NCBI RefSeq assembly: GCF_015679265.1
Contig: NZ_CP064942.1
Coordinates: forward strand, 62,001 to 126,000
Direction: 5' to 3'
Length of the DNA stretch: 64,000 nt
From: Pontivivens ytuae
GTDB lineage: Bacteria > Pseudomonadota > Alphaproteobacteria > Rhodobacterales > Rhodobacteraceae
In this document: positions 34,956 through 45,441 of the stretch, one piece after another
How the letters are laid out: each line of letters begins with the position of its first letter
Position numbering within the stretch: the first letter of the stretch is position 1
Made by a program: the position numbers and the translations under genes
Notes under the pieces: generated by a model
Seen by the model: the letters and a program-made list of their open reading frames with translations, nothing else
Databases searched by the model: none
What the model was told of the DNA's origin: nothing

Positions 34956-36011
34956 TCAGTCGCGCGCGGGGAGCAGCAGCGAGCTGTCGCCGTAGGAAAA
35001 GAAGCGGTAGCGCGCCGCGATGGCGTGGGCGTAGACCCCGCGCATCTCCTCCATGCCCATCAGGGCGGAGACGAGCATCATCAGCGTCGACTTCGGCAGG
35101 TGGAAATTGGTCATCAGCCCGTCCGTGACGCGGAAGCGGAAGCCCGGCGTGATGAAGATGTCGGTCTCGCCCCGCCACGGTGCGATGGTGCCGGAGGCGG
35201 CTGCGCTCTCGATCAGGCGCAGGGCCGTGGTGCCGACCGGAATTACGCGGCGGCCCTCGGCCTTTGCCCGGGCGATGGTCGCGGCGGCGGTCTCCGTCAC
35301 CTCGCCCCATTCGGCGTGCATCTTGTGGTCGGAGACGTCGTCCACGGTGACCGGCAGAAAGGTGCCGGCGCCGACATGGAGCGTCACCCGCGTGCTCTCG
35401 ACACCGCGCGCGGTCAGGCGCTCCAGCAGATCCGCGTCGAAGTGGAGGGAGGCGGTGGGCGCGGCCACGGCGCCCGGCTTCTCGGCGAAGACGGTCTGGT
35501 AGTCCTCCCGATCCGCCTCGTCCGCGGCGCGTTTGGAGGCGATGTAGGGCGGCAGCGGCATCTCGCCGGCCAGCGCGATGGCGGCGTCGAGATCGGGGCC
35601 TGAGCGGTCGAAACGCAGGGTGACGCGGCCACCCTCGCCCTTTTCCACCAGTTCGGCGGAGAGGTCGCGGAAGGCGATCACGTCGCCCTCCCGCAGCTTC
35701 CGTCCGGGCTTTGCCAGCGCCGACCAGCTCTCGGGCGACAGGCGTTCGAGCAGCGTCGCTTCGATCTTCGCCGTGCCGGGGCCGTCCGTCGTCTCCCGCG
35801 TGCGGGTGCCGAAGAGGCGCGCCGGGATCACCTTGGTGTCGTTGAAGACCAGGAGGTCGCCGGGGCGCAGGATCTCCGGCAGGTCGTGCACATGGCGATC
35901 GGAGAGCCGCGGCCCCTCCGCCAACAGGAGGCGCGAGGCCGGGCGCGGCTTCACGGGGCGGAGCGCGATCAGCTCCTCGGGCAGGTCGAAATCGAAATCG
36001 GAGAGCTTCAT
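34956..36011 (-). CDS. queA: S-adenosylmethionine:tRNA ribosyltransferase-isomerase QueA (351 aa)
   Basis: Full-length QueA, starting [20 protein letters not shown] with the family's [35 protein letters not shown] and [16 protein letters not shown] motifs. It transfers the ribosyl part of SAM to preQ1-modified tRNA, forming epoxyqueuosine. The start is at ATG 36011; the long open frame upstream is not coding. Divergent from a small cytochrome c gene. Ends at a repeat element. Confidence 0.96.
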   Translation of the reverse strand: MKLSDFDFDLPEELIALRPVKPRPASRLLLAEGPRLSDRHVHDLPEILRPGDLLVFNDTKVIPARLFGTRTRETTDGPGTAKIEATLLERLSPESWSALAKPGRKLREGDVIAFRDLSAELVEKGEGGRVTLRFDRSGPDLDAAIALAGEMPLPPYIASKRAADEADREDYQTVFAEKPGAVAAPTASLHFDADLLERLTARGVESTRVTLHVGAGTFLPVTVDDVSDHKMHAEWGEVTETAAATIARAKAEGRRVIPVGTTALRLIESAAASGTIAPWRGETDIFITPGFRFRVTDGLMTNFHLPKSTLMMLVSALMGMEEMRGVYAHAIAARYRFFSYGDSSLLLPARD

Positions 36012-36134
36012 GGCGACGGGCCTTGCCACCGCCCGCAGCGGGACGCAAGGCCGCACTTGATCGAGGTCAAGGCGACCCGCCGCAGGTCCGTGATCGGTGC
36101 ACGCATTAACAATACGTCCAGAAGGATTTTCCCG

Positions 36135-36512
36135 ATGCGTCTCGCCATCCTCGTCGCATGCCTCCTCCCCACCCTCGCCATCGCCGACACGCCGCCTCGC
36201 ATCGAGGCGCCGCTGACCGAGACGCGCGGCGATGGCTGGCGGGGCGTGAACCTCTATGCGGGCGACGCGGGCTGCACAGACTGCCACACGAACCCGGATG
36301 TCGCCGCGATGGGTCCGGGCGGCGATCTGGGACCGGAGGTCGGCCTGCTCGGCGCGCTCTACGACCGGGCGGAGCTGCGCGCGATCCTCGTCGATGCCCG
36401 CAGCGTCTTCGGCGATGAGACCGCGATGCCCGCCTTCGGGGCTGACGGTCTGCTCAGCCCGCAGGACATTGAGGACCTGGTTGCCTATCTGTCCGAATTG
36501 CAGCCGCGCTGA
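36135..36512 (+). CDS. Small periplasmic mono-heme cytochrome c, SoxX-like (125 aa)
   Basis: Signal peptide [17 protein letters not shown], heme motif AGCTDCHTN (CxxCH) and a distal Met in ETAMPAFG, then a C-terminal helix [14 protein letters not shown] typical of class I cytochromes. Length and layout resemble SoxX, but no other sox gene is near. AGAAGGA lies about ten bases before the ATG. It may serve as a general electron carrier. Confidence 0.8.
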   Translation: MRLAILVACLLPTLAIADTPPRIEAPLTETRGDGWRGVNLYAGDAGCTDCHTNPDVAAMGPGGDLGPEVGLLGALYDRAELRAILVDARSVFGDETAMPAFGADGLLSPQDIEDLVAYLSELQPR

Positions 36513-36566
36513 ACCGGGCGCGCGCCCGCGCCGTATCCGCATCGGACAGACCAGAAGGAGACCCCC

Positions 36567-37031
36567 ATGACCGACCTGACCGGCCAAGCCGCCCCCGATT
36601 TCAGCCTGCCCGCCTCGGGTGGTCAGACCGTCAGCCTCGCCGACTATGCGGGCAAACCGGTCGTGCTGTTCTTCTACCCCAAGGCCGACACCTCCGGCTG
36701 CACGAAAGAGGCCGTGGGCTTCACCGAAGCGAAGGCCGAGTTCGAGGCGGCGGGCGCCGCGCTCATCGGCATCTCAAAGGATCCGGTGAAGAAGCAGGAC
36801 AAGTTCGCCGACAAGCACTCCCTCGGCATGCCGCTGATGTCCGACGAGGAGGGCGACGTATCCGAGCGTTACGGCGTCTGGAAGGAAAAGCAGATGTACG
36901 GCAAGACCTACATGGGCATCGAGCGCTCCACGTTCCTGATCGGGCCGGACGGCAAGGTCTTGCAGGAATGGCGCAAGGTGAAGGTGCCGGGCCATGTCGA
37001 GGACGTGCTGACGGCGGTGAAGGGCCTCTGA
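36567..37031 (+). CDS. bcp: Bcp/PrxQ-type thioredoxin-dependent peroxiredoxin (154 aa)
   Basis: AhpC/TSA fold with peroxidatic C45 in [12 protein letters not shown] and the family's [12 protein letters not shown]-terminus, [13 protein letters not shown]-terminus. C45 is the only cysteine, so it works as a one-Cys enzyme with an external thiol. It follows the cytochrome by 54 bp. Reduces hydrogen peroxide and organic peroxides in the cytosol. Confidence 0.93.
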   Translation: MTDLTGQAAPDFSLPASGGQTVSLADYAGKPVVLFFYPKADTSGCTKEAVGFTEAKAEFEAAGAALIGISKDPVKKQDKFADKHSLGMPLMSDEEGDVSERYGVWKEKQMYGKTYMGIERSTFLIGPDGKVLQEWRKVKVPGHVEDVLTAVKGL

Positions 37032-37121
37032 GGGCCGAACGTATCCACTGAGAGAAGAAGCGTTGCGGCGGCCGCGCCGCAGCGCGATAAGGCGGGCGCG
37101 TATCGATTGCGGAGCCTCGCC

Positions 37122-37934
37122 ATGCTGATCCCCGACACCCTCGCCCAATGTGCGGAGGCCGTGCTGCGCACTCCGGACCCGCGGGAGAAGACGGCTCTGT
37201 CACGCGCCTGTGCCGCCGAATGGCAGCGGCGTTGGGACGGCGATCGGATGCCGGTCGGGACCGCGAGCCCGCCCGACCGCCCTGCCCGGCCGGACCAGCC
37301 GGAACTGCTCGACCCGCGCCAGGTGCCGCGGCGGCGGCCCGGCACGCCGGAGGGGCGGATCGCGATCCTGCATGCCATCGCGCATATCGAGCTCAACGCG
37401 GTGGACCTGCACTGGGACATCGTCGCGCGCTTCACCCATATCCCGATGCCCTCGGGCTTCTACGACGACTGGGTCCGCGCGGCGGACGAGGAATCGAAGC
37501 ATTTCAATCTGCTCGCCGACCGGCTGGAGGCGATGGGCAGCCATTACGGCGCGCTCGCCGCCCATGCCGGCATGTGGCGCGCGGCGGAGGATACGGCGCA
37601 CGACATCGAGGCGCGCCTCGCCGTCGTGCCCATGGTGCTGGAGGCGCGCGGACTCGACGTGACGCCCGGCATGATCGCCCTCTTCGAGAAGGCGGACGAT
37701 GCGGAGACGGTCGCGGCCCTCCAGACCATCTATGCGGAGGAGGTCGGCCACGTCGCCTATGGCTCGAAGTGGTTCCACTTCCTCTGCGGTCGGCACGAGC
37801 GCGATCCGCGGGACGCGTTCCACGACCTGGTGACCCGCTACTTCCACGGTCCGCTCAAGCCGCCCTTCAATGACGAGAAGCGGGCGGAGGCCGGACTGCC
37901 GCTCGACTTCTACTGGCCGCTCGCCGACGCGTGA
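37122..37934 (+). CDS. DUF455 ferritin-like protein (270 aa)
   Basis: Helical protein with carboxylate/His motifs of a ferritin-like di-metal site: HIELNAVDLHWD, ADEESKHFNLLADRL and EEVGHVAYGSKWF. This matches DUF455, common in proteobacteria; function unknown, possibly an oxidase or oxygenase. The ATG at 37122 with GGAG upstream is preferred over a TTG at 37107. Confidence 0.85.
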   Translation: MLIPDTLAQCAEAVLRTPDPREKTALSRACAAEWQRRWDGDRMPVGTASPPDRPARPDQPELLDPRQVPRRRPGTPEGRIAILHAIAHIELNAVDLHWDIVARFTHIPMPSGFYDDWVRAADEESKHFNLLADRLEAMGSHYGALAAHAGMWRAAEDTAHDIEARLAVVPMVLEARGLDVTPGMIALFEKADDAETVAALQTIYAEEVGHVAYGSKWFHFLCGRHERDPRDAFHDLVTRYFHGPLKPPFNDEKRAEAGLPLDFYWPLADA

Positions 37935-38210
37935 CCGGCGCAGAATCGCGCAAGTTTAGAGACAGGACAACAATTCGCCTTTTGCGACAGTATCGGCAAA
38001 TTCTCGCCGATCTTGCGTCGTGTTCCTCGGATGATCGCAATCCTTGGTGGTACACGGCCCTGTGAGAGCCCTTGAACGGTTGAACCTGCCTTTTCCGTCG
38101 TCTAGCCGTGAATCACCGCAAACCGAGGGGACCTCGTCGCGAGACGGGGGCGGAGAGCGGGCCATCGCAAGAACACGCCTGCGGTGGTGGGGCAAAACGA
38201 GGGGCTAGGG

Positions 38211-39533
38211 ATGGGATCTCAAGGGCTGTTGGACCGGCTTCTGCCGGAGAAACGTGTCTATCTGAAATCTGGTGACGATGTAGCGCATGTGCGCCTGACG
38301 CCACTGACCCAGGCGGCGGCCTGCGCGGGCGGGGTTCTGCTCGCGGGCTGGACGCTGACGGCGACCGCCCTGTCGGTCGCCGCACTGAGCGGACCGGAGG
38401 GCGGAACCTCCACCACGGTCGTCCGCGGCATGCACGAAAGCCGCATTGCCGAACTGACTGAACAGCGCGCCGCCTATGCCGCGGCCGCGGAGGAAGCGCG
38501 GGTCCGGGCCGAGCAGGCCACCGCCCTTCTCGCCGCACAGCAGGCCGATCTGATCGCCCTGACCGAGACGGCGACCGAGGCGCAGACGGCGGGCGAGGAC
38601 ATGCACGCCAAGCTCGACGCCCGGGCGCGGGAGCTGGCGGAGCGCGAGGCGGATCTTGCGGCCAGCGTTGAGCGGCTCGCCGCCGTGGAGCGCAGCGCCG
38701 TCGCGCGGGAGATGGAGGCCGAGGATCTGGTGCGCACCGTCTCGCTGCTCCTCGACAATCTCGACCGCACCGCGGCCGATCGTGACATGATGGCGGCCGA
38801 GGTTGCGGCCTTCGACGAAGTGAAGACCGCGCTGGAGACCCGCGCGATCCTCGCCGAGCAACAGCAGGAGCGGGTCTTCACCCGGCTTGAGCAGGCGGTC
38901 GAAGGCGGCATCGCCGAGCTCGACGGCGTCTTCCAGCGGGCGGGCACCGATGTCGACGCGCTGATGGACCAGCTCCAGGGCAGCTATGTCGGCCAGGGTG
39001 GTCCCGAGGTCATGTCCGAGGATGAGGAAGCACACCTCATCATGCAGAACCCGCAGGCCGCGCGCCTGATGCTGCTGCTGGGCCAGATCGACCAGCTCAA
39101 CATGCGCCGGATCGCGATGGAGCGGATGCCCTTCGACCACCCGGTCGCGGGCCCGCACCGCACATCGAGCCGGTTCGGCAACCGCCGCGACCCGATCAAC
39201 GGGCGCATCCGGCGGCACGAGGGGCTGGACTTCGCCGGGCCCGTCGGCACCGCGATCACCGCGGCCGCCGAGGGCACCGTGACCTATGCGAACCGTCAGG
39301 GCGCCTATGGCAACGTTGTCAAGATCAGGCATGCTTTCGGTTTCGAAACCGTCTATGCTCACCTGCATCGGATTCACGTCGCGGTGGGTGATGAAGTGAC
39401 GCGCGGCGACCGTATCGGGGACATGGGCTCCACCGGTCGGTCCACCGGCTCCCATCTACACTACGAGATCCGCCTGGGCGGTGAGCCCGTTGACCCGATG
39501 ACCTATTTGAAGGCTGCTGAAGATGTTCTCTAA
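38211..39533 (+). CDS. Membrane-anchored M23 (LytM) metallopeptidase with coiled coil (440 aa)
   Basis: Short cytosolic N-terminus, one membrane helix (about 36-60), a long coiled coil (about 75-250), then an M23 domain with Zn ligands in RRHEGLDFAGP (HxxxD) and GSHLHYEIRLGG (HxH). RSTGSHLHYE and the HLHRI motif are intact, so it should be an active endopeptidase on peptidoglycan cross-links or a divisome activator. Overlaps the bactofilin gene by 11 bp. The 276-bp region before it (37935-38210) shows no gene. Confidence 0.92.
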   Translation: MGSQGLLDRLLPEKRVYLKSGDDVAHVRLTPLTQAAACAGGVLLAGWTLTATALSVAALSGPEGGTSTTVVRGMHESRIAELTEQRAAYAAAAEEARVRAEQATALLAAQQADLIALTETATEAQTAGEDMHAKLDARARELAEREADLAASVERLAAVERSAVAREMEAEDLVRTVSLLLDNLDRTAADRDMMAAEVAAFDEVKTALETRAILAEQQQERVFTRLEQAVEGGIAELDGVFQRAGTDVDALMDQLQGSYVGQGGPEVMSEDEEAHLIMQNPQAARLMLLLGQIDQLNMRRIAMERMPFDHPVAGPHRTSSRFGNRRDPINGRIRRHEGLDFAGPVGTAITAAAEGTVTYANRQGAYGNVVKIRHAFGFETVYAHLHRIHVAVGDEVTRGDRIGDMGSTGRSTGSHLHYEIRLGGEPVDPMTYLKAAEDVL

Positions 39534-40023
39534 AAGCAAGATCAACGACCCGATCGAGACGCCGAAGGCCGACGACAAGGCCGCGCCCGCAGCGTCCGGG
39601 TCCGCCGCGCCGAAGACGCCGCCGACCGGCAGCCCGGCGCCCGCCGCACCGAAGCCGAAGGCATCCCCGTCGGTCCTGTCCTCGGACCTCAACATCAAGG
39701 GCAATGTCGAGACCTCGGGCGATATCCAGATCGAGGGCAACGTGGAGGGTGACATCCGCGCCCACCTGCTGACCGTCGGCGAGGGCGCCACGGTGAAGGG
39801 CGAAGTGATCGCCGATGACCTCGTCGTGAACGGCCGCGTGGTGGGCCGGGTGCGGGGCCTGAAGGTCCGCCTCACCTCCACCGCCCGCGTTGAGGGCGAC
39901 ATCATCCACAAGACGATCGCCATCGAGAGCGGCGCGCATTTCGAGGGCTCCGTCCAGCGCTCGGACGATCCGCTCTCCCAGGGCGCTGCCGCCCCGGCGA
40001 AGAAGGAAGCGGCGTCCGCCTGA
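39523..40023 (+). CDS. Bactofilin (166 aa)
   Basis: Central bactofilin beta-helix (SDLNIKGNVETSGDIQIEGN, then VEGDIRAHLLTVGEGATVKG) with Pro/Ala-rich flexible ends, as in the family. It polymerises without nucleotide into a cytoskeletal scaffold. The 11-bp overlap with the M23 peptidase gene is a common layout (as in Csd1-CcmA systems), where bactofilin positions the peptidase for cell-shape control. Confidence 0.93.
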   Translation: MFSKSKINDPIETPKADDKAAPAASGSAAPKTPPTGSPAPAAPKPKASPSVLSSDLNIKGNVETSGDIQIEGNVEGDIRAHLLTVGEGATVKGEVIADDLVVNGRVVGRVRGLKVRLTSTARVEGDIIHKTIAIESGAHFEGSVQRSDDPLSQGAAAPAKKEAASA

Positions 40024-40045
40024 CGCACTGAGCTTCTACTGATCG

Positions 40046-40076
40046 AGCCCGGCCCGTCGCGGCCGGGCTTTTGCTT
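40046..40076 (+). terminator. Rho-independent terminator after bactofilin gene
   Basis: Stem agcccggcc (40046-40054) and ggccgggct (40061-40069) round a 6-base loop, followed by ttttgcttt. Located 22 bp after the bactofilin stop. Confidence 0.8.
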
Positions 40077-40173
40077 TGCAGGCTGGCTTTCGCATCACGG
40101 CCCCGCCCCTTTGACCTCCCCCGGTCGGATCGTTATCTAACCGTCACTCAAGCAGCCCCGGGATCCCACGACC

Positions 40174-41298
40174 ATGCGCGCCGAAATCGCCAACATCGTC
40201 ACCGACATCGAGAAGAGCCTGTCGTTGCTGGAGCAGCGCCTGGGCGAGACGGCGGCGTTCCGGCTCGAGGAGCTCAACGCGATGAGCGAGGATCCGGAGC
40301 TGTGGAACGATCCGGCCCGCGCGCAGAAGCTGATGCGCGAGCGGCAGACGCTGTCGGACGCCATCGACACCCATGCGGGGCTGAAACAGGACCTCTCCGA
40401 CAATATCGAGCTCATCGAGATGGGCGAGGCCGAGGAAGATGCGGATGTGGTGGCCGAAGCCGAGGGCGCGATCCGCGCGCTGAAGGAGCGCGCCGCGCAG
40501 AAGGAGCTGGAGGCTCTGCTCGACGGCGAGGCCGACGGCAACGACACCTTCCTCGAGATCAACGCGGGCGCAGGCGGCACCGAGAGCTGCGACTGGGCCG
40601 CGATGCTCGCCCGCATGTATGTCCGCTGGGCCGAGCAGCACGGCTACAAGGTCGAGCTCCAGTCCGAGAGCGCGGGCGAAGAGGCGGGCATCAAGTCCGC
40701 CGCCTACAAGATCTCCGGCGAGAACGCCTATGGCTGGCTGAAGGGCGAAAGCGGCGTGCACCGGCTCGTGCGCATCTCGCCCTATGACAGCGCGGCGCGG
40801 CGGCACACCTCCTTCAGCTCCGTCTGGGTCTATCCGGTGGTGGACGACGATATCGAGATCGAGGTGAATCCCGCCGACATCCGCATCGACACCTATCGCT
40901 CCTCCGGCGCCGGTGGTCAGCACGTCAACACCACCGACTCCGCCGTGCGGATCACGCACATCCCGACGAACATCGTGGTGACGAGCTCCGAGAAGTCGCA
41001 GCACCAGAACCGCGATATCGCGATGAAGGCGCTGAAATCGCGGCTCTACCAGATGGAGCTCGACAAGCGGAACGCGGCGATCACCGAGGCGCACGAGGCC
41101 AAGGGCGACGCGGGCTGGGGCAACCAGATCCGCTCCTACGTCCTGCAGCCCTACCAGATGGTGAAGGATCTGCGCACGGGGGTGGAGACCTCCGACACGC
41201 AAGGGGTACTCGACGGTGATCTCGACGGCTTCATGGCCGCCACGCTGGCACAGGGTGCCACCGGCAAGAGCCGCGCGGAAGCGAACGCCGAGGCGTGA
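40174..41298 (+). CDS. prfB: Peptide chain release factor 2 (374 aa)
   Basis: Full RF2: GGQ motif in [20 protein letters not shown] and the stop-codon recognition loop as [13 protein letters not shown] (an SPY variant of SPF). [13 protein letters not shown] and VWVYP are family signatures. The frame is continuous from the ATG, so the programmed +1 frameshift of E. coli prfB is absent here. Acts in translation termination at UGA/UAA. Confidence 0.96.
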   Translation: MRAEIANIVTDIEKSLSLLEQRLGETAAFRLEELNAMSEDPELWNDPARAQKLMRERQTLSDAIDTHAGLKQDLSDNIELIEMGEAEEDADVVAEAEGAIRALKERAAQKELEALLDGEADGNDTFLEINAGAGGTESCDWAAMLARMYVRWAEQHGYKVELQSESAGEEAGIKSAAYKISGENAYGWLKGESGVHRLVRISPYDSAARRHTSFSSVWVYPVVDDDIEIEVNPADIRIDTYRSSGAGGQHVNTTDSAVRITHIPTNIVVTSSEKSQHQNRDIAMKALKSRLYQMELDKRNAAITEAHEAKGDAGWGNQIRSYVLQPYQMVKDLRTGVETSDTQGVLDGDLDGFMAATLAQGATGKSRAEANAEA

Positions 41299-41350
41299 GG
41301 CCGACCGACCGAGGCGTTGCCCCGGTCGTGGGCTCCGCCCGCTCCGGCCT

Positions 41351-41419
41351 GAAACGCTCCGCCGAAGCGTTTCCGAGACAGCCTTCGGCCCCGGGATATA
41401 TTCGGACAGATGAAGGTGG
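41351..41419. repeat. Hairpin plus 3'-end repeat copy B
   Basis: Stem gaaacgct (41351-41358)/agcgtttc (41366-41373), then ccgggatatattcggacaga (41391-41410) and tgaagg. Same core as copies at 34931, 52575 and 58518. Lies between the converging prfB and coxM ends, where it may act as a two-way terminator. Confidence 0.6.
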
Positions 41420-41450
41420 GAGCGGCTCTCTCGCCGCTCCCGGTCCGGTA

Positions 41451-42239
41451 TCAGCTCATCGCCTGGACGGCGCGTTTGGTCATGACGCCGACGAGGTGGG
41501 CGCGGTAGGCCTTCGTCCCGTGGATGTCGCCGATCATGTCCTCCTCCGGGTAGCTGAGGCCCGACAGGGCGTCGGCGGAGAAGTTGGAGGAGAGCGCCTG
41601 CTCGGCTTCCGTCCAGCGGAAGACGCCGTTCTCGCTCGCGCCCGTCACGCCGACGCGCACGCCGTCCGCGTACTTGGCGACGAAGGCCGCGACCAGCGGG
41701 AAGCGGCTCGCGGGCTGGGGCATCTTGGCGTAGTGCGCCTTCTCCGGGATCGGGAACCGCACACCGGTGATGATCTCGCCCTCGTCGAGCGCGGTCGCGA
41801 ACATGCCCTCGAAATAGTCGTCCGCCGCGATCTCCCGCTTGTCGGTGATGATCGTGGCCCCCGACGCCAAGGCGACCGCCGGGTAGCACGCCGAGGGATC
41901 GTTGTTGGCGAGGCTGCCGCCGATCGTCCCGCGGTGGCGCACCGCGGGATCGCCGATGCGGCCCGCGAGATCGGCGAGGCCCGGATAGATGTCGGCGACC
42001 GCACGTGCGACCATGGCGTGGGTCGTGCCGCCGCCGATCACGACGGCGTCGCCCTCCTGCCGGACATATTTCATCTCGTCGATATGGGCGAGGCTCACCA
42101 GCGTGCCCGGATCGGCGAGGCGCTGCTTGAGCGTCGGGATCAGCGTCTGTCCGCCGCCGAGCGCCTGTGCCTCACCGCCCGCGAGGGCCTGCACGGCCTC
42201 CGCAACGGTCGAAGGTTTCACGAAGTCAAAGCTGTACAT
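41451..42239 (-). CDS. coxM: CoxM-type FAD-binding subunit of Mo hydroxylase (262 aa)
   Basis: FAD-binding subunit (about 30 kDa): GGGQTLIPTLKQRLADP and TIGGSLANNDPSACYP are the two FAD loops, with a C-terminal CODH_FAD domain. It passes electrons from the 2Fe-2S subunit to an acceptor. Last gene of the coxG-S-L-orf-M operon, separated from coxL by a 74-aa membrane protein gene. The ATG at 42239 starts the usual MYSFDFVKPSTVAEAV. Confidence 0.92.
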   Translation of the reverse strand: MYSFDFVKPSTVAEAVQALAGGEAQALGGGQTLIPTLKQRLADPGTLVSLAHIDEMKYVRQEGDAVVIGGGTTHAMVARAVADIYPGLADLAGRIGDPAVRHRGTIGGSLANNDPSACYPAVALASGATIITDKREIAADDYFEGMFATALDEGEIITGVRFPIPEKAHYAKMPQPASRFPLVAAFVAKYADGVRVGVTGASENGVFRWTEAEQALSSNFSADALSGLSYPEEDMIGDIHGTKAYRAHLVGVMTKRAVQAMS

Positions 42240-42250
42240 GTTCAGTCTCC

Positions 42251-42475
42251 CTAGCCGAGGCTTAAGAGGAATTTGAAGATGGCCGGCACCACGAAGCCGA
42301 CGAAGATGAATACTCCAAAGGCGATCTCCGCCTCCATGAAGATCCACACGCCGATGCCGATGCCGGCCGACAGGACGAGCCAGATCAGGAACGGGAAGGT
42401 GAGGAAAAGCTCGAGCCAGAACGAATTCTTCGAGCCCGACCAGAACCCACCCCCCTGTTTCCGGTTGTCCGTCAT
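42251..42475 (-). CDS. Small two-helix membrane protein in cox operon (74 aa)
   Basis: Two hydrophobic segments ([20 protein letters not shown] and [20 protein letters not shown]) after a polar N-terminus. The ATG overlaps the coxL stop (ATGA), and the coxM start follows 11 bp after its own stop, so it is clearly an operon member. Not part of classical cox operons that I recognise. It might anchor the Mo enzyme to the membrane or act in assembly; that is inference. Confidence 0.75.
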   Translation of the reverse strand: MTDNRKQGGGFWSGSKNSFWLELFLTFPFLIWLVLSAGIGIGVWIFMEAEIAFGVFIFVGFVVPAIFKFLLSLG

Positions 42476-44838
42476 GCGGAGTTCATCGCGGCCCAGACGC
42501 GCTGGGGCGAGAGCGGCATGTCGATATGCTCGACCCCGTGCTCGCTGAGCGCGTCGATCACCGCGTTGACGATCGCGGGCGGAGAGCCGATGGCCCCGGC
42601 CTCACCGCAGCCCTTCACCCCCAGCGGGTTGTGGGTGCACGGCGTCTGGCAGGAATGGTCGACGGTGAACATCGGTACATCGTAGGCCCGCGGCATGGCG
42701 TAGTCCATGTAGGAGCCGGTCAGAAGCTGCCCGTCCGCGTCGTAGACGCAGTTCTCCAGCACCGCCTGGCCGATGCCCTGGGCGACGCCGCCATGGACCT
42801 GGCCCTCGACGATCATCGGGTTGATGACGTTGCCGAAATCGTCCGCGGCCGAGAAGGCGACGACGTCGACCTTGCCGGTCTCGGGATCGACCTCCACTTC
42901 GCAGGCATATCCGCCCGAGGGATAGGTGAAGTTCGCCGGATCGTAGAAGGCACTCTCCTCCAGCCCCGGCTCGATATCCTCCAGCGGGTAGTTGTGGGGG
43001 ACGTAGGCCGCGAGGCAGACATCGCCCCAGGCGACCGACTTGTCGGTGCCCGCGACGGTGAACTGGCCGTTGGCGAACTCGACGTCGCTCTCGGATGCCT
43101 CCATCAGGTGGGACGCGATCTTCTTCGCCTTCGTGATGATCTTTTCGGTGGCGCGGACCATGGCCGATCCGCCGACCGCGATGGAGCGGGAGCCGTAGGT
43201 GCCCATGCCCATCGGGGTGCGCGCGGTGTCACCGTGCACGATATCCACCTGCCCCTCGTCGATGCCGAGCATGTCGGCGACGACCTGGGCAAAGGACGTC
43301 TCATGCCCCTGCCCGTGGCTGTGCGAGCCAGTCATGACGCTGATCGAGCCGGTGGCGTTCACCCGCACGGTCGCACTCTCGTAGAGACCGGCGCGGGCAC
43401 CGAGCTGACCCACGAGGTTCGACGGCGCGATGCCGCAGGCCTCGATATAGTGGGCGATGCCGTAGCCGCGCAGCTTGCCGCGGGCCTTGGACTCCGCCTT
43501 GCGCGCCTCGAACCCGTCGCGGTCGGAGATCTCCAGCAGCTTGTCGAGCGTCGCATGGTAGTCGCCGGTGTCGTACTCCACCGCCACCGGGGTGGCGTAG
43601 GGGAACTGCGACTTGTCGATGAAGTTGCGCCGGCGCAGCTCCACCGGGTCGATCCCCATCTCGCGCGCGGCCTTGTCGATGACCCGCTCGAGCTGGAAGG
43701 TCGCCTCGGGGCGCCCCGCCCCACGATAGGCGTCGACCGGCACGGTGTTGGTAAAGACCGCCTTCACATTCACATAGATCAGCGGCGTGGTGTAGTTGCC
43801 CGCCATCAGCGTGCCGTGCAGCCAGGTCGGGACCGAGGGCGCGAAGGTCGACAGATACGCGCCCATATTGGCGTAGGTGTCAGTGCGCAGGGCGAGGAAC
43901 TTGCCCTCTTCGTCCATCGCGAGCTCGATCTTGGTGACGTGATCGCGGCCATGGGCGTCGGACATGAACGCCTCGGACCGGGACGCGGTCCACTTCACCG
44001 GCCGCTTCAGCGCCTTGGCCGCGAAGGTGCAGAACGCCTCCTCGGCATAGTGGAAGATCTTGGTGCCGAAGCCGCCGCCCACATCCGGGGCCACGACGCG
44101 CAGCTTGTGCTCGGGAATGCCGAGCACGAAGGCGCCCATCAGCAGCCGGATCACATGCGGGTTCTGGGAGGTGGTGTAGAGCGTGTGCTCATCCTTCCAG
44201 GCATCGTACTCGCCGATGGCCACGCGGGGCTCCATCGGGTTGGCGACGAGGCGGTTGTTGGTGAGCTCCAGCGTCGTGACGTGGTGCGCGCCCTTGATGG
44301 CCTCGTCCACGGCGTCGCGGTTCTCCTCAACGAAGCCCCAGTCGTAGCAGAGGTTCGAGGTCAGATCGTCGTGGACCTTCGGCGCGCCATCGGCGACCGC
44401 GGCCTTCATGTCGATGACGGCCGGCAGCTCCTCGATATCCGCCTCGATCAGTTCGGCGGCGTCGCGCGCCTGCTCCAGCGTCTCGGCCACGACCACGGCA
44501 TAGGGGTCGCCCACATGGCGCACCTTGCCCTCGGCCAGCACGGGGTGCTTGGGCTCCTGCATCGGCTGGCCGTGGCGGTCGGTGACCTGCCAGCCGCAGG
44601 GGATGCCGCCCACCTCGGCGAAGTCGGCGGCGGTGAAGACCTTGAGCACGCCCTCCGCAGCCTCGGCCGCACTCACGTCGAGCGCATTGATCTTGCCATG
44701 CGCCATGTCTGAGCGGACGAAGAAGGCGTGCGCCTGGCCCGTCACGTTGATGTCGTCGGTGTATTTGCCATTGCCCGTGAGGAAGCGCAGGTCCTCCCGG
44801 CGCTTCGAGCTGGCCCCGATCCCGGTATCCTTCGGCAT
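42472..44838 (-). CDS. coxL: Form II CoxL-like Mo-cofactor subunit, xanthine dehydrogenase family (788 aa)
   Basis: Large Mo hydroxylase subunit of full length. The active-site motif at residues 370-376 is AYRGAGR, the form II signature (form I CO dehydrogenases have AYRCSFR). [10 protein letters not shown] (251-260), [15 protein letters not shown] and the catalytic Glu in KGCGEAG (E746) are intact, so an active molybdenum enzyme is expected. Form II substrates are mostly unknown and may be aldehydes or heterocycles rather than CO. It starts 76 bp after coxS and overlaps the next small gene. Confidence 0.9.
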   Translation of the reverse strand: MPKDTGIGASSKRREDLRFLTGNGKYTDDINVTGQAHAFFVRSDMAHGKINALDVSAAEAAEGVLKVFTAADFAEVGGIPCGWQVTDRHGQPMQEPKHPVLAEGKVRHVGDPYAVVVAETLEQARDAAELIEADIEELPAVIDMKAAVADGAPKVHDDLTSNLCYDWGFVEENRDAVDEAIKGAHHVTTLELTNNRLVANPMEPRVAIGEYDAWKDEHTLYTTSQNPHVIRLLMGAFVLGIPEHKLRVVAPDVGGGFGTKIFHYAEEAFCTFAAKALKRPVKWTASRSEAFMSDAHGRDHVTKIELAMDEEGKFLALRTDTYANMGAYLSTFAPSVPTWLHGTLMAGNYTTPLIYVNVKAVFTNTVPVDAYRGAGRPEATFQLERVIDKAAREMGIDPVELRRRNFIDKSQFPYATPVAVEYDTGDYHATLDKLLEISDRDGFEARKAESKARGKLRGYGIAHYIEACGIAPSNLVGQLGARAGLYESATVRVNATGSISVMTGSHSHGQGHETSFAQVVADMLGIDEGQVDIVHGDTARTPMGMGTYGSRSIAVGGSAMVRATEKIITKAKKIASHLMEASESDVEFANGQFTVAGTDKSVAWGDVCLAAYVPHNYPLEDIEPGLEESAFYDPANFTYPSGGYACEVEVDPETGKVDVVAFSAADDFGNVINPMIVEGQVHGGVAQGIGQAVLENCVYDADGQLLTGSYMDYAMPRAYDVPMFTVDHSCQTPCTHNPLGVKGCGEAGAIGSPPAIVNAVIDALSEHGVEHIDMPLSPQRVWAAMNSA

Positions 44839-44914
44839 GTGAAATCCTCCCTTGCCGGGGGCGGGCGTCTTGGCGCGTCCCTGCCCCGTTGTTGCTGAGT
44901 GTGTGTGTCTGTCG

Positions 44915-45400
44915 TTACTCCGCCGCGACGGGCTGGACCTGTTGGCCCGCGGCCGCCTGAATGGCCTTCACGATGTTGTGGTAGCCGGTGCAGCGGCAGA
45001 TATTGCCTTCGAGGTAGTCGCGGATCTCGTGCTCGGTCGGGCTGGGGTTCTTGGCGAGCAGGTCGGCGGCGATCATGACCATGCCCGGCGTGCAGAACCC
45101 GCACTGCAGCCCGTGGTAATCCTGGAAGGCCTGCTGGATCGTGCCCAGCGAGCCGTCGGCATTGGCCATGCCCTCGATCGTCTTGACCTCGGCCCCTTCC
45201 GCGTCCGCGGCGAACATGGTGCAGGCCTTCACGGCGTGGCCGTCCACATGTACGACGCAGGCGCCGCACTGGGACGTGTCGCAGCCCACATGGGTGCCGG
45301 TGAGACCCAGCCCCTCACGCAGGAATTCCACCAGCAGGGTGCGGCCTTCGATCTCGCCCGAGACCTCCTTGCCGTTCACCGTCATCGTCACGTTGGACAT
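44915..45400 (-). CDS. coxS: CoxS-type 2Fe-2S subunit of Mo hydroxylase (161 aa)
   Basis: Two 2Fe-2S centres: plant-ferredoxin type [13 protein letters not shown]...C and the alpha-helical type CGFCTPGM...CRCTGYHNI. Carries electrons from the Mo site (CoxL) to FAD (CoxM). The ATG at 45400 with GGAGGA upstream is chosen over one 12 bp earlier, which would overlap the ribosome site. Confidence 0.93.
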   Translation of the reverse strand: MSNVTMTVNGKEVSGEIEGRTLLVEFLREGLGLTGTHVGCDTSQCGACVVHVDGHAVKACTMFAADAEGAEVKTIEGMANADGSLGTIQQAFQDYHGLQCGFCTPGMVMIAADLLAKNPSPTEHEIRDYLEGNICRCTGYHNIVKAIQAAAGQQVQPVAAE

Positions 45401-45441
45401 CGATTCCTCCATCTTGGTGTTTGTTATTGTTATGAGTTTTT

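Noticed and set aside
40174-41298. A programmed frameshift in prfB
   Set aside because: The frame is open from the ATG with no early in-frame stop.
42526-44712. A 728-codon frame antisense to coxL
   Set aside because: GC-rich antisense artefact; the CoxL reading is complete with all motifs.
42472-44838. A true (form I) CO dehydrogenase
   Set aside because: The active-site motif is AYRGAGR, not AYRCSFR.
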